Shown: piece after piece, positions 1-5,232 of the stretch | Numbering within the stretch: the first letter of the stretch is position 1 | Layout of the letters: each line of letters begins with the position of its first letter | Assembly: GCA_013139435.1 (NCBI GenBank) | Contig: WTAW01000294.1 | Span: 1 to 5,263 of the forward strand | Source of the DNA: Candidatus Aminicenantota bacterium | GTDB lineage: Bacteria; Acidobacteriota; Aminicenantia; Aminicenantales; Aminicenantaceae | Length of the DNA stretch: 5,263 bases | Direction of reading: 5' to 3' | Position numbers and translations under genes: made by a program | The notes under the pieces: generated by a model | What the model was told of the DNA's origin: nothing | Database searches by the model: none | Seen by the model: the letters and a program-made list of their open reading frames with translations, nothing else

Positions 1-14
1 TATATTAGAATAAT

Positions 15-42
15 ATTATATATAATTTATTTTATATGTCAA
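15..42 (-). promoter_or_regulatory. Consensus sigma-70 promoter reading out of the left edge
   Basis: On the minus strand TTGACA (37-42) is followed after 16 bp by TATAAT (15-20). Both hexamers match the housekeeping-sigma consensus fully, and the expected start of transcription is near position 8. The first 50 bases contain only 4 G/C, which favours melting. The -10 box lies inside a perfect 12-bp palindrome, ATTATATATAAT (15-26), so a TATAAT also exists on the plus strand, but its -35 would fall outside the window. The promoter points away from all genes seen here, so its target must lie to the left. It is the best-matching promoter in the window; its activity is inferred from the match alone. 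Confidence 0.6.
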
Positions 43-55
43 GAAAAAAATTCCC

Positions 56-190
56 TTTAGCCTGGATTATTCACGAGTCGAGGTTGCTGCAACGGCAAGG
101 AAGTGGCCCATGAAGCTGTAGTGAACTACCGCGAGCCGACCCAACCTAACCCGGGCTACAACGAAGCCGATGTAGTGAGATCGGCTCGCC
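56..190. repeat. GC-rich hairpin-dense intergenic island, possible mobile or repeat remnant
   Basis: Bases 71-190 are about 59% GC, between 8% GC (1-50) and about 33% GC (191-310). Several dyads are packed in: GTTGC-T-GCAAC (83-93), GTAG-TGAA-CTAC (118-129), CTACA-A-CG-AAGC-CG-A-TGTAG (156-175), and a perfect 9-bp outer pair GCGAGCCGA (131-139) with TCGGCTCGC (181-189) that encloses the third. TGTAGTGA occurs twice (117-124 and 171-178). The left end TTTAgCCTGGATTATT (56-71) recurs with one mismatch at 1926-1941. Both strands are open across it: plus-strand codons 61-210 then TGA at 211, and minus-strand codons 249-70 then TAA. Neither reading has a credible start or RBS. It could be a dispersed repeat, an insertion-sequence end, a structured RNA or a gene remnant; I cannot name the family. 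Confidence 0.4.
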
Positions 191-197
191 CGAAGGG

Positions 198-304
198 TAA
201 AAAATACCGATGAATATAGAAAAATTCTTCTGAAAAAGCTTTTCCAGTATTATCAGGATAACTTCCTGATAATGCTGAAGAAAATAAGGCATCGGCATTT
301 TTTA
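198..304. terminator. Nested inverted repeat after comM, terminator candidate
   Basis: The outer arms TAAAAAATACCGATG (198-212) and CATCGGCATTTTTTA (290-304) are complementary over 15 bp with one mismatch. In the comM transcript that mismatch becomes a G-U pair, so the stem is continuous. Inside sits a strong hairpin, arms 246-258 and 264-276 with a 5-base loop, 12 Watson-Crick pairs of 13, extended by C245-G277. A small GAAAA-AGC-TTTTC hairpin (232-244) lies beside it. Either strand would end the outer stem in six U residues, as a bidirectional terminator does, but the outer loop of 77 bases is far longer than usual. It starts 14 bases past the comM stop, which suits a 3' end. A small miniature-transposon-like element is the alternative. 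Confidence 0.42.
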
Positions 305-317
305 TGGATAGGTCAGG

Positions 318-1838
318 TTAGAAGTATTTATCCATCATTCGGTACTGAATAGCCTCGGAGATATGGCTGGGATTGATCTGTTCCGCTCCCTCCAGATCCG
401 CGATCGTCCTCGCCACTTTCAGGACTCGCGTGTATGCCCTAGCACTGAAACCCAACTTGTTGACAGCCATCTCCAAAAGCTCTCTTCCCTCGGAAGACAC
501 TTGACAAAACTTTTTCACCTCTCTTGTCCCCATCTGGGCATTGGAAAAAAACTTTTTTTTCTTATACCGTTTGAGTTGGATCTTTCTCGCCACAATCACT
601 CTGCACCTGATCTCAGAAGAACATTCCCCTTCAAGTTTAGAGATAATCTCTTTGAACTCGACCTTCGGCACTTCGATCTGAATATCGATGCGGTCGAGCA
701 GAGGCCGGGAGATCTTCGAGTAGTACCGATATCTCTGAGAATCAGTACACTCGATGTCCCCAGAAAATATTCCGGCAACAGCATCCTCACAGGGATTCAT
801 GGCGGCGATCAGCATAAACGAAGAGGGATAGGATACACTCATGGTGGCCCTGGAAACAGTGACCTCGCCGTCCTCAAGAGGCTGACGCAAGCTTTCCAGA
901 GCATGCTTACGAAATTCGGGGAGCTCATCCAAAAACAAAACTCCATGATGTGCGAGGCTGACTTCTCCTGGCTTTGGCCAAAGGCCTCCACCGATGAGAC
1001 CAGCCACAGACGTTGTGTGATGAGGAGAGCGAAAAGGCCTCTCCCCAATTACGCCTCTTGACTTCAACAATCCCGATGCACTGTAGATCTGTGTGACTTC
1101 AATGATCTCCTCGAAGCTCATAGGCGGCAAAATCGTCGGCAATCGTCTAGCCAACATGGTTTTTCCCGCACCCGGAGGTCCGATCAGAAGGACATTGTGG
1201 CCTCCTGCAGAGGCCACCTCTAGCGCACGTTTTGCATGTTGTTGTCCGCGGATCTCCTGAAAGTCCACCTCAAAACTCCGTGAGGGCTGGAGGTCTGCCA
1301 ACCGGTATGAGGAGGGAGATAGGCTATCTGGCTGCGCTAGCAATCGGGTGACTTTCACCAGGTCTTCCAATCCAAAGATATCTACGCCTTGCACTAAAGC
1401 GGCTTCTCTTTCATTGTCCTTAGGGATGACAACACCTTTAAATGCCAGGTCCTTAGCGAGAACGGTCGAAGACAGGATCCCCTTCCCGCTTTTAATCCTG
1501 CCGTCCAATGCCAGTTCTCCCAGAAAAAGGTAATCTTGAAGCCGGTCGAGAGGGAAGAGATCAAGGTAAGCTAGCAAACCCAAGGCGATGGGAAGATCGA
1601 AAGACGAGCCCTCTTTCCGTCTGTCCGCAGGAGCCAGATTGATGATGACTTTCCGCGAGGGAAATTTGTAGCCGCAGTTTTTCAGCGCTGTCTTCACCCT
1701 TTCCCGACTCTCTCTCACCGCAGCATCGGGAAGCCCTACAATCACGAAGTCAGGAAGACCCAGGGAGATGTCGACTTCAACCTCTACAAGATACGCCTCG
1801 ATCCCATATAAAGAAGCACTGAAGATCTTGAATAACAT
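318..1838 (-). CDS. comM: ComM/YifB-family Mg-chelatase-like AAA+ ATPase
   Basis: The product belongs to the YifB/ComM family, which in naturally transformable bacteria acts in the cytoplasm as a hexameric helicase promoting branch migration when donor DNA is integrated. The N-terminal ChlI-like domain (about 1-175) carries GLPDAAVRESRERV and the NLAPAD motif. The AAA+ core has Walker A GPPGAGKT (220-227), the PFRSPHH motif, Walker B GVLFLDE (299-305), and arginines in SRPLLDRID. The C-terminal lid ends in a typical ARAYTRVLKVARTIADLEG block (about 465-483). I chose the ATG at 1838 because MLFKIFSASLYGIEAY aligns with the family start and gives 506 residues, a normal length. The frame stays open upstream to a TTG at 1883, which would add 15 untypical residues. 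One oddity is that the usual CPC...CxC insert after MNP reads CED...IEC, keeping C350 and C364 but not the other two cysteines. No dprA or other competence gene is adjacent. The family call is firm; the transformation role is inferred. Confidence 0.95.
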   Translation of the reverse strand: MLFKIFSASLYGIEAYLVEVEVDISLGLPDFVIVGLPDAAVRESRERVKTALKNCGYKFPSRKVIINLAPADRRKEGSSFDLPIALGLLAYLDLFPLDRLQDYLFLGELALDGRIKSGKGILSSTVLAKDLAFKGVVIPKDNEREAALVQGVDIFGLEDLVKVTRLLAQPDSLSPSSYRLADLQPSRSFEVDFQEIRGQQHAKRALEVASAGGHNVLLIGPPGAGKTMLARRLPTILPPMSFEEIIEVTQIYSASGLLKSRGVIGERPFRSPHHTTSVAGLIGGGLWPKPGEVSLAHHGVLFLDELPEFRKHALESLRQPLEDGEVTVSRATMSVSYPSSFMLIAAMNPCEDAVAGIFSGDIECTDSQRYRYYSKISRPLLDRIDIQIEVPKVEFKEIISKLEGECSSEIRCRVIVARKIQLKRYKKKKFFSNAQMGTREVKKFCQVSSEGRELLEMAVNKLGFSARAYTRVLKVARTIADLEGAEQINPSHISEAIQYRMMDKYF

Positions 1839-1840
1839 TG

Positions 1841-1858
1841 CCGTCCGTATACACAGAC
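1841..1858 (-). promoter_or_regulatory. Hairpin over the comM ribosome-binding region
   Basis: Just ahead of the ATG at 1838 the minus strand reads GTCTGTGTATACGGAC (1858-1843), which folds into a stem of six pairs including one U-G, plus a possible closing pair, around the centre. The only Shine-Dalgarno-like stretch for this start, GGACGG (1846-1841), has its first four bases in the 3' arm, so the fold would partly hide it. This could lower translation of comM. The competing upstream ATG at 1868 is preceded directly by AAGG, too close for a good RBS. This is inferred from sequence only. Confidence 0.3.
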
Positions 1859-1891
1859 GAATCAACATCCTTGTTTTTATCAATATCTGTG

Positions 1892-1953
1892 AAAAAAACT
1901 GAATGGGAATCTAAGATCAGGAATATTTATCCTGGATTATTAGGCTATCCTGG
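1892..1953 (-). repeat. mglA-comM spacer: short repeats and a weak terminator candidate
   Basis: Directly after the mglA stop the minus strand carries CCAGGATA twice with an 18-bp period (1953-1946 and 1935-1928). The second copy starts a small hairpin CAGGA-7 nt-TCCTG (1934-1918). Further on, CTGA (1920-1917) and TCAG (1902-1899) could pair over a 14-base loop, followed at once by seven T residues (1898-1892). The stem is only four pairs, so termination here is doubtful. The spacer is short enough that mglA and comM may be co-transcribed. The part at 1941-1926 also matches the end of the GC-rich island at 71-56 in 15 of 16 bases. Confidence 0.28.
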
Positions 1954-1960
1954 GAAGGGA

Positions 1961-2758
1961 TTACTTCTTAGACGTAAATTCCTTTGCCAAACTTTCCAGT
2001 TGATCCTCAACGTCTACTTGGGTTTTAAACTTAATTTTTGTCATCCGGATAGGGGCAGCCTCTTTTTCAGGAACGAATTCGATCTCTGTTTTGACCTCTG
2101 CCCTTTTCGCCTCTGCCTCTCTGATCCTTCTCAGCTGCTCTTCCTTGTCCTCAGAGTCTCTCTTCTCACCGAACAATTTTTCTCTGACCCATGGGACAGT
2201 GATCTTTGCGATCTCTTTCAAGGTTTCCAAAACACCATCGCCGTTTATGGCAGAAGATTCCACATACGGGCGCCCCTGTGGATTGAGAAGGCTGTTGAAC
2301 GTTTCCACAGGAATAAGGTTCTCCAGATCACGCTTGTTGTATTGAAACACCAAAGGGATCAAATTTAGATCGATATCGTGGTCCAAGAGGTTACGTCTCA
2401 GATTGTCGAAGTTTTCCAGATTGGCATCGATAAGTGGAACTTGTGAATCTGCCACAAAAACGATCCCATCCACTCCTTTGACCACGCTTTTCCGGGAGGC
2501 TTCGTAGAACACCTGACCAGGGACGGTCATGAGCTGAAAATGTGTGTTGAATTCATTGATCAAACCGGCTCTAATGGGGAGCAGGTCGAAAAAGAGCGTT
2601 CTTTCGATAGGAGTTTCCAAACAGATCAGTTCTCCCCGAGAATCAGGGTCCATTTTACTGTAGATGTAGCGGATATTGGTGGTTTTCCCGCTGAGACCTG
2701 GACCGTAATACACGATCTTGATCGCCAGGCTTTTTGTTGCGTAGTTTATAAAGGCCAT
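1961..2758 (-). CDS. mglA: MglA-family Ras-like polarity GTPase with charged C-terminal tail
   Basis: This is a small cytoplasmic GTPase of the MglA type, the switch that in Myxococcus and Thermus marks the leading cell pole and directs gliding or type IV pilus motility. The G domain (about 1-196) has the family P-loop GPGLSGKTTN (19-28, lysine 25), the intrinsic catalytic pair R53 (ERTLFFD) and Q82 (TVPGQ, the MglA form of the G3 motif), NKRD (141-144) and an ESSAI G5-like motif (167-171). The first residues MAFINYA and KIVYYGPGL are diagnostic. MglA proteins usually end near residue 195; here a further 68 or so residues follow. They begin with a strongly charged, probably helical E/K/R stretch (198-225) and end in VEDQLESLAKEFTSKK. 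The ATG at 2758 matches the family start, although its RBS (GAG, 2765-2763) is weak. No mglB/Roadblock gene, the usual neighbour and GTPase-activating partner, is in the window. Motility or polarity is a family inference; a surface-export or signalling role is possible. Confidence 0.92.
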   Translation of the reverse strand: MAFINYATKSLAIKIVYYGPGLSGKTTNIRYIYSKMDPDSRGELICLETPIERTLFFDLLPIRAGLINEFNTHFQLMTVPGQVFYEASRKSVVKGVDGIVFVADSQVPLIDANLENFDNLRRNLLDHDIDLNLIPLVFQYNKRDLENLIPVETFNSLLNPQGRPYVESSAINGDGVLETLKEIAKITVPWVREKLFGEKRDSEDKEEQLRRIREAEAKRAEVKTEIEFVPEKEAAPIRMTKIKFKTQVDVEDQLESLAKEFTSKK

Positions 2759-2772
2759 CTATCTCATTTTCA

Positions 2773-2811
2773 GAGTCAATTTTTAACACAATTGGCAAAT
2801 GGAGTCAATTT
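2773..2811 (-). promoter_or_regulatory. Duplicated AAATTGACTC motif, possible weak mglA promoter
   Basis: AAATTGACTC occurs twice on the minus strand, at 2811-2802 and 2782-2773, with starts 29 bp apart. The upstream copy supplies TTGACT, five of six bases of a -35 box (2809-2804). TAAAAA (2785-2780), four of six bases of a -10 box, lies 18 bp further on. Transcription would start shortly before the mglA ATG at 2758 and leave a very short leader. The pair could instead be two binding sites for one regulator. Both readings are weak. Confidence 0.25.
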
Positions 2812-2851
2812 AAACCTAGCTGCCTCCTTTCCCTTGGCGCCTCTTCAGAGC

Positions 2852-2886
2852 ATTATACCGCCCTACATATCAACATGTTCGTATGT
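2852..2886 (-). promoter_or_regulatory. Perfect TATAAT box next to a 22-bp dyad, candidate mglA promoter and operator
   Basis: On the minus strand a perfect TATAAT lies at 2857-2852, about 95 bp before the mglA start. The region where its -35 should be (about 2875-2880) has no good match, with CGAACA at an 18-bp spacing giving only three of six. Instead that region is filled by a near-perfect palindrome, ACATAtcAACATGTTcgTATGT (2865-2886), symmetrical at 18 of 22 positions around 2875/2876. A dyad of this size overlapping a poor -35 is typical of a binding site for a dimeric regulator, either an activator replacing -35 contacts or a repressor. The regulator is unknown. Confidence 0.4.
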
Positions 2887-2940
2887 TCTTCATAGGACGT
2901 GTCCGTTAAAAAATTTAGTCGGTTTTAGTTCCAGGAATAT

Positions 2941-2971
2941 GAAGAAAATTGCTGAAATGCCGGATCTCAGC
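2941..2971 (-). terminator. Weak intrinsic terminator candidate after the glycosyltransferase operon
   Basis: About 28 bases past the stop at 2999, the minus strand forms GCTGA-G-AT-CCGGC-AT-T-TCAGC (2971-2951), seven pairs with one internal mismatch and a five-base loop, followed by AATTTTCTTC (2950-2941). Position and order fit an intrinsic terminator closing the operon, but the stem has only three G-C pairs and the T-tract is interrupted. A perfect palindrome GGAACGTTCC (2977-2986) lies just before it and could add to the structure. Confidence 0.35.
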
Positions 2972-2998
2972 AGAAAGGAACGTTCCAAGAGAGAGAAT

Positions 2999-4165
2999 TC
3001 AGGTCAAAAAAGCGAACATCTGTTTGTACTTCTCAACAATCTTAGGCCAGTAATAATTGTCTCTCACATACTTGAGCCCGTTCTCTCCCATCCGCTCTCG
3101 TAATCGCGAATCGGTCAAAAAGAGATCGAGCGCTGCTTCGAATTCTTCAGAGTTGGAATAAAACAGACCACTGCCGCCTTTCAGGCAGTGTTGTTTGAGG
3201 GGCTCTGTCTGTTCCTGGACGAGGATGGGCGTTTTCACGGCCATAGATTCCAGAGCGGCCATACACAGGCTCTCAAGACGGGAGGGATGAATGGTGGCCA
3301 ATGCCGAAGCCATAGCCGCGTTTTTATCTTCCGGGCTGAGGAATCCTAAATATTTGATCTTGGGGTGTTGTGGAATTTCCATCAGAAGTTTACCGATGAG
3401 AACAAGCGTAAGCTTCGGATTTTTTCGGTTGTAACGGCCAAAGTAATCAACAAGATCTTGGCACCCTTTTCCCGGCTCTATCCGGCCAGCATAAAGAATG
3501 AAGGGAGGAAAGATCCCATGCCTTTGCGAAAAGAGCGAGCCCTTAACGTTCTCGGGAATCTCCACGCCCACACCCACGATATCCTGGTATTTGTCTGCGA
3601 AAGGGAACTCTTTGGCAAGCATGTTTCGCTCGGCCTCTGTGTTGAACATGAAGGCGTCGGGCAAAGCAAACACCTGCTTCATCATGTCAAGATACAGAGC
3701 TGGCTCATCATGTGCTGTTGAAACAAGGGCTTTTCTCTTCTTTACTCTCTGTAGGCCCCAGTATGTGTTGTAGTAAAGATAGGTAAAAAACACGAACACA
3801 TCATGTTCATCCTCCTCTTTTTCCAAGGCATCCAGAAGGGAAGAACACACAGGGCCCTGCTGTTCCATCCATTCGACCTCATCCTCGTGCGTGTGTGCGT
3901 TGGCAAAAATCCAATCGGAGTACTTATTGAACACGTTGATATCTCTCTCTTTGTCGACTTTATAACGTTTAACAACAACACTGTTCAAAACGGTCTCACC
4001 CGAAGCATACTCGTTTTTCCAGGTGATATAATCTTTGGCTGTTGTCGTATACACTGTGCAATTAAAACCATTTTCTGCCAAGACTTCTGCGATCTGACGG
4101 CAGAGGAGCTCTGCGCCTCCTAAAACTTCTTTCCCGTACCGTTGAACAACAAAAGCGATCTTCAT
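2999..4165 (-). CDS. GT4-type (GT-B fold) glycosyltransferase, distal gene of the pair
   Basis: This is a 388-residue retaining-type glycosyltransferase that should move a sugar from a nucleotide-sugar donor onto a growing surface glycan at the inner face of the membrane. The N-terminal acceptor domain opens with MKIAFVVQRYG and the loop GGAELLC (16-22). STAHDEPALYL (149-159) occupies the interdomain region. The donor domain starts with YAGRIEPGKG (225-234), giving R228 and K233 for the donor phosphates. The EX7E motif is E298...E306 in RLESLCMAALES, a variant of the common EGFGxxxxE form. There is no signal peptide or membrane span, and about 390 residues is normal. The ATG at 4165 overlaps the preceding stop as ATGA and has a good AGGAG nine bases upstream. 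The overlap implies coupled translation and a shared pathway. Donor and linkage cannot be told from sequence. Confidence 0.9.
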   Translation of the reverse strand: MKIAFVVQRYGKEVLGGAELLCRQIAEVLAENGFNCTVYTTTAKDYITWKNEYASGETVLNSVVVKRYKVDKERDINVFNKYSDWIFANAHTHEDEVEWMEQQGPVCSSLLDALEKEEDEHDVFVFFTYLYYNTYWGLQRVKKRKALVSTAHDEPALYLDMMKQVFALPDAFMFNTEAERNMLAKEFPFADKYQDIVGVGVEIPENVKGSLFSQRHGIFPPFILYAGRIEPGKGCQDLVDYFGRYNRKNPKLTLVLIGKLLMEIPQHPKIKYLGFLSPEDKNAAMASALATIHPSRLESLCMAALESMAVKTPILVQEQTEPLKQHCLKGGSGLFYSNSEEFEAALDLFLTDSRLRERMGENGLKYVRDNYYWPKIVEKYKQMFAFLT

Positions 4166-4179
4166 TTAGCTAGACTCCT
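4162..4179 (-). promoter_or_regulatory. RBS and ATGA stop/start overlap between the two glycosyltransferases
   Basis: AGGAG (4179-4175) lies within the last codons of the upstream gene, nine bases before the ATG at 4165. The upstream reading ends AAA TGA, so its stop (4164-4162) shares bases with that ATG. This fixes the start of the downstream gene and indicates translational coupling. Confidence 0.8.
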
Positions 4180-5232
4180 AAAACTCTCCAACAGGAACTC
4201 TTTCAGATCTGTTGATCTATATCTTTCCAGCTGCTGGCGCTGACTTGTGATTATCTCCTTCCTGAGCGCCTCATCGTGTGCCACAAGATGGATAAGCTCA
4301 CCGATCTTGTCCACGCTCTCATTATCGTTGATGAGGACTCCGGAATCACCCAAGGTATAGGGAACAGCCGTTGAGTTGAAAGCGATTATGGGGAGATCAA
4401 AGATCATGCCCTCTACAAAGGGAAGCCCAAATCCCTCATGCTCGCTCAAGGAGAGAAACACATCCGAGGCTTTATACAGGGCAAACATCTCTTCATCAGG
4501 AATATGGCCCGTGAAACAAATCTCCTCCGGTTTGAGATAGAACTCATCCGCGAGCCGGACTAAACTCTCATAGTACTTGGGAAGAGAGGCCGTTTTGCCC
4601 ACAACGATCAGCCTCACCAGAGGGGAAATATATTTTTTGTAGTAGAAGACCACCTTGATGAGCGCATCGATCCTTTTGTTCGGGACGATACGCCCCACAA
4701 AAAGAATGTTGATACGGTCATCGTCAAAGATTTTATACATGAAGCTACTCGATGGCTTTTCATACTTCTTATAGTCGATAAAGAGTGGGAAGACCTCTGT
4801 TTTTTTGAAACCCAGAGCCGTCAACTCATGGCGGTTATACTCAGAATCAGCCAAAGACAACTGGACATGGGAGGACAAGGATTTGAGCTCCTCCCGCCCC
4901 AATCGAGAGATGTGCACCATTTCCGGGTTGAATCCTTCGAAATACGTGTGAGGCGTGATGTTGTGGTAGATCATCACTTTTTGGCTGGGCAGTTTGATGA
5001 ACGCCGGTGTCAGAGGAGAGGGCAGGGCAAAATGCAGGATCGTGATGTCCGCAGGGTCGGGCTCAGGGAAGGAGGTGAATAGTTGGGATTCTTCCTCAAG
5101 AACCGAATCTCGCGTCAGACAATAGATGTCGGATAAAAAACCTTGAGACAGAAAAAACTGCCTCAAATGGTCAGCCGTGTCACCGATGGCATCTCCTCTG
5201 TGGAAAGCCGGGACAAGCTGGTCTACTCTCAT
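4162..5232 (-). CDS. GT4-type (GT-B fold) glycosyltransferase, proximal gene of the pair
   Basis: This is a 356-residue cytoplasmic or membrane-associated glycosyltransferase of the RfaB-like GT4 group, expected to add a hexose or similar sugar during synthesis of O-antigen, capsule or exopolysaccharide. The N-terminal domain begins MRVDQLVPAFHRGDAIGD, a start seen in a recognisable GT4 subgroup with a DAIGD-type loop, and contains HNITPHTYF (90-98) in the cleft. The donor half has VGRIVPNKRID (179-189), with R181 and K186, and a canonical EX7E, EGFGLPFVE (E266, E274). No membrane segment is visible. The ATG at 5232 is supported by AAGGTG eight bases upstream and by the family N-terminus. The 31 bases before it carry several stops (TGATGA near 5263, TAG near 5250) and no obvious promoter, so the gene probably follows another operon member just outside the window. 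The exact sugar is unknown. Confidence 0.92.
   Translation of the reverse strand: MRVDQLVPAFHRGDAIGDTADHLRQFFLSQGFLSDIYCLTRDSVLEEESQLFTSFPEPDPADITILHFALPSPLTPAFIKLPSQKVMIYHNITPHTYFEGFNPEMVHISRLGREELKSLSSHVQLSLADSEYNRHELTALGFKKTEVFPLFIDYKKYEKPSSSFMYKIFDDDRINILFVGRIVPNKRIDALIKVVFYYKKYISPLVRLIVVGKTASLPKYYESLVRLADEFYLKPEEICFTGHIPDEEMFALYKASDVFLSLSEHEGFGLPFVEGMIFDLPIIAFNSTAVPYTLGDSGVLINDNESVDKIGELIHLVAHDEALRKEIITSQRQQLERYRSTDLKEFLLESFRSLAK

Noticed and set aside
61..190. tRNA or known riboswitch in the structured island
   Set aside because: No cloverleaf, T-loop motif or known riboswitch core could be found on either strand.
61..213. Plus-strand 50-codon frame in the GC island as a small gene
   Set aside because: There is no ATG, an in-frame stop at 58-60 directly before it, no RBS and no recognised family.
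363..1061. Plus-strand open frame of 232 codons
   Set aside because: It lies wholly antisense to comM, whose motifs are clear, and the translation shows no recognisable domain. It is a coding shadow.
318..1883. Longer comM starting at the TTG at 1883 (521 residues)
   Set aside because: The added 15 residues do not fit the family N-terminus, and the family start MLFKI has an in-frame ATG at 1838.
1838..2368. Plus-strand open frame of 176 codons across the mglA-comM spacer
   Set aside because: Most of it is antisense to mglA, and it has no domain and no convincing RBS.
2895..2904. GGACGTGTCC dyad as a terminator
   Set aside because: The arms are only four bases with no loop of proper size, and the nearby A/T run is not placed for termination.
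2540..3103. Plus-strand open frame of 187 codons spanning the mglA upstream region
   Set aside because: It is antisense to mglA and to the end of the glycosyltransferase, runs through the promoter-like region, and its composition does not look like protein.
3365..3773. Overlapping plus-strand frames of 91 and 118 codons, and a minus-strand frame of 63 codons within the same span
   Set aside because: They lie in alternative frames of a well-supported GT4 gene and have no motifs.
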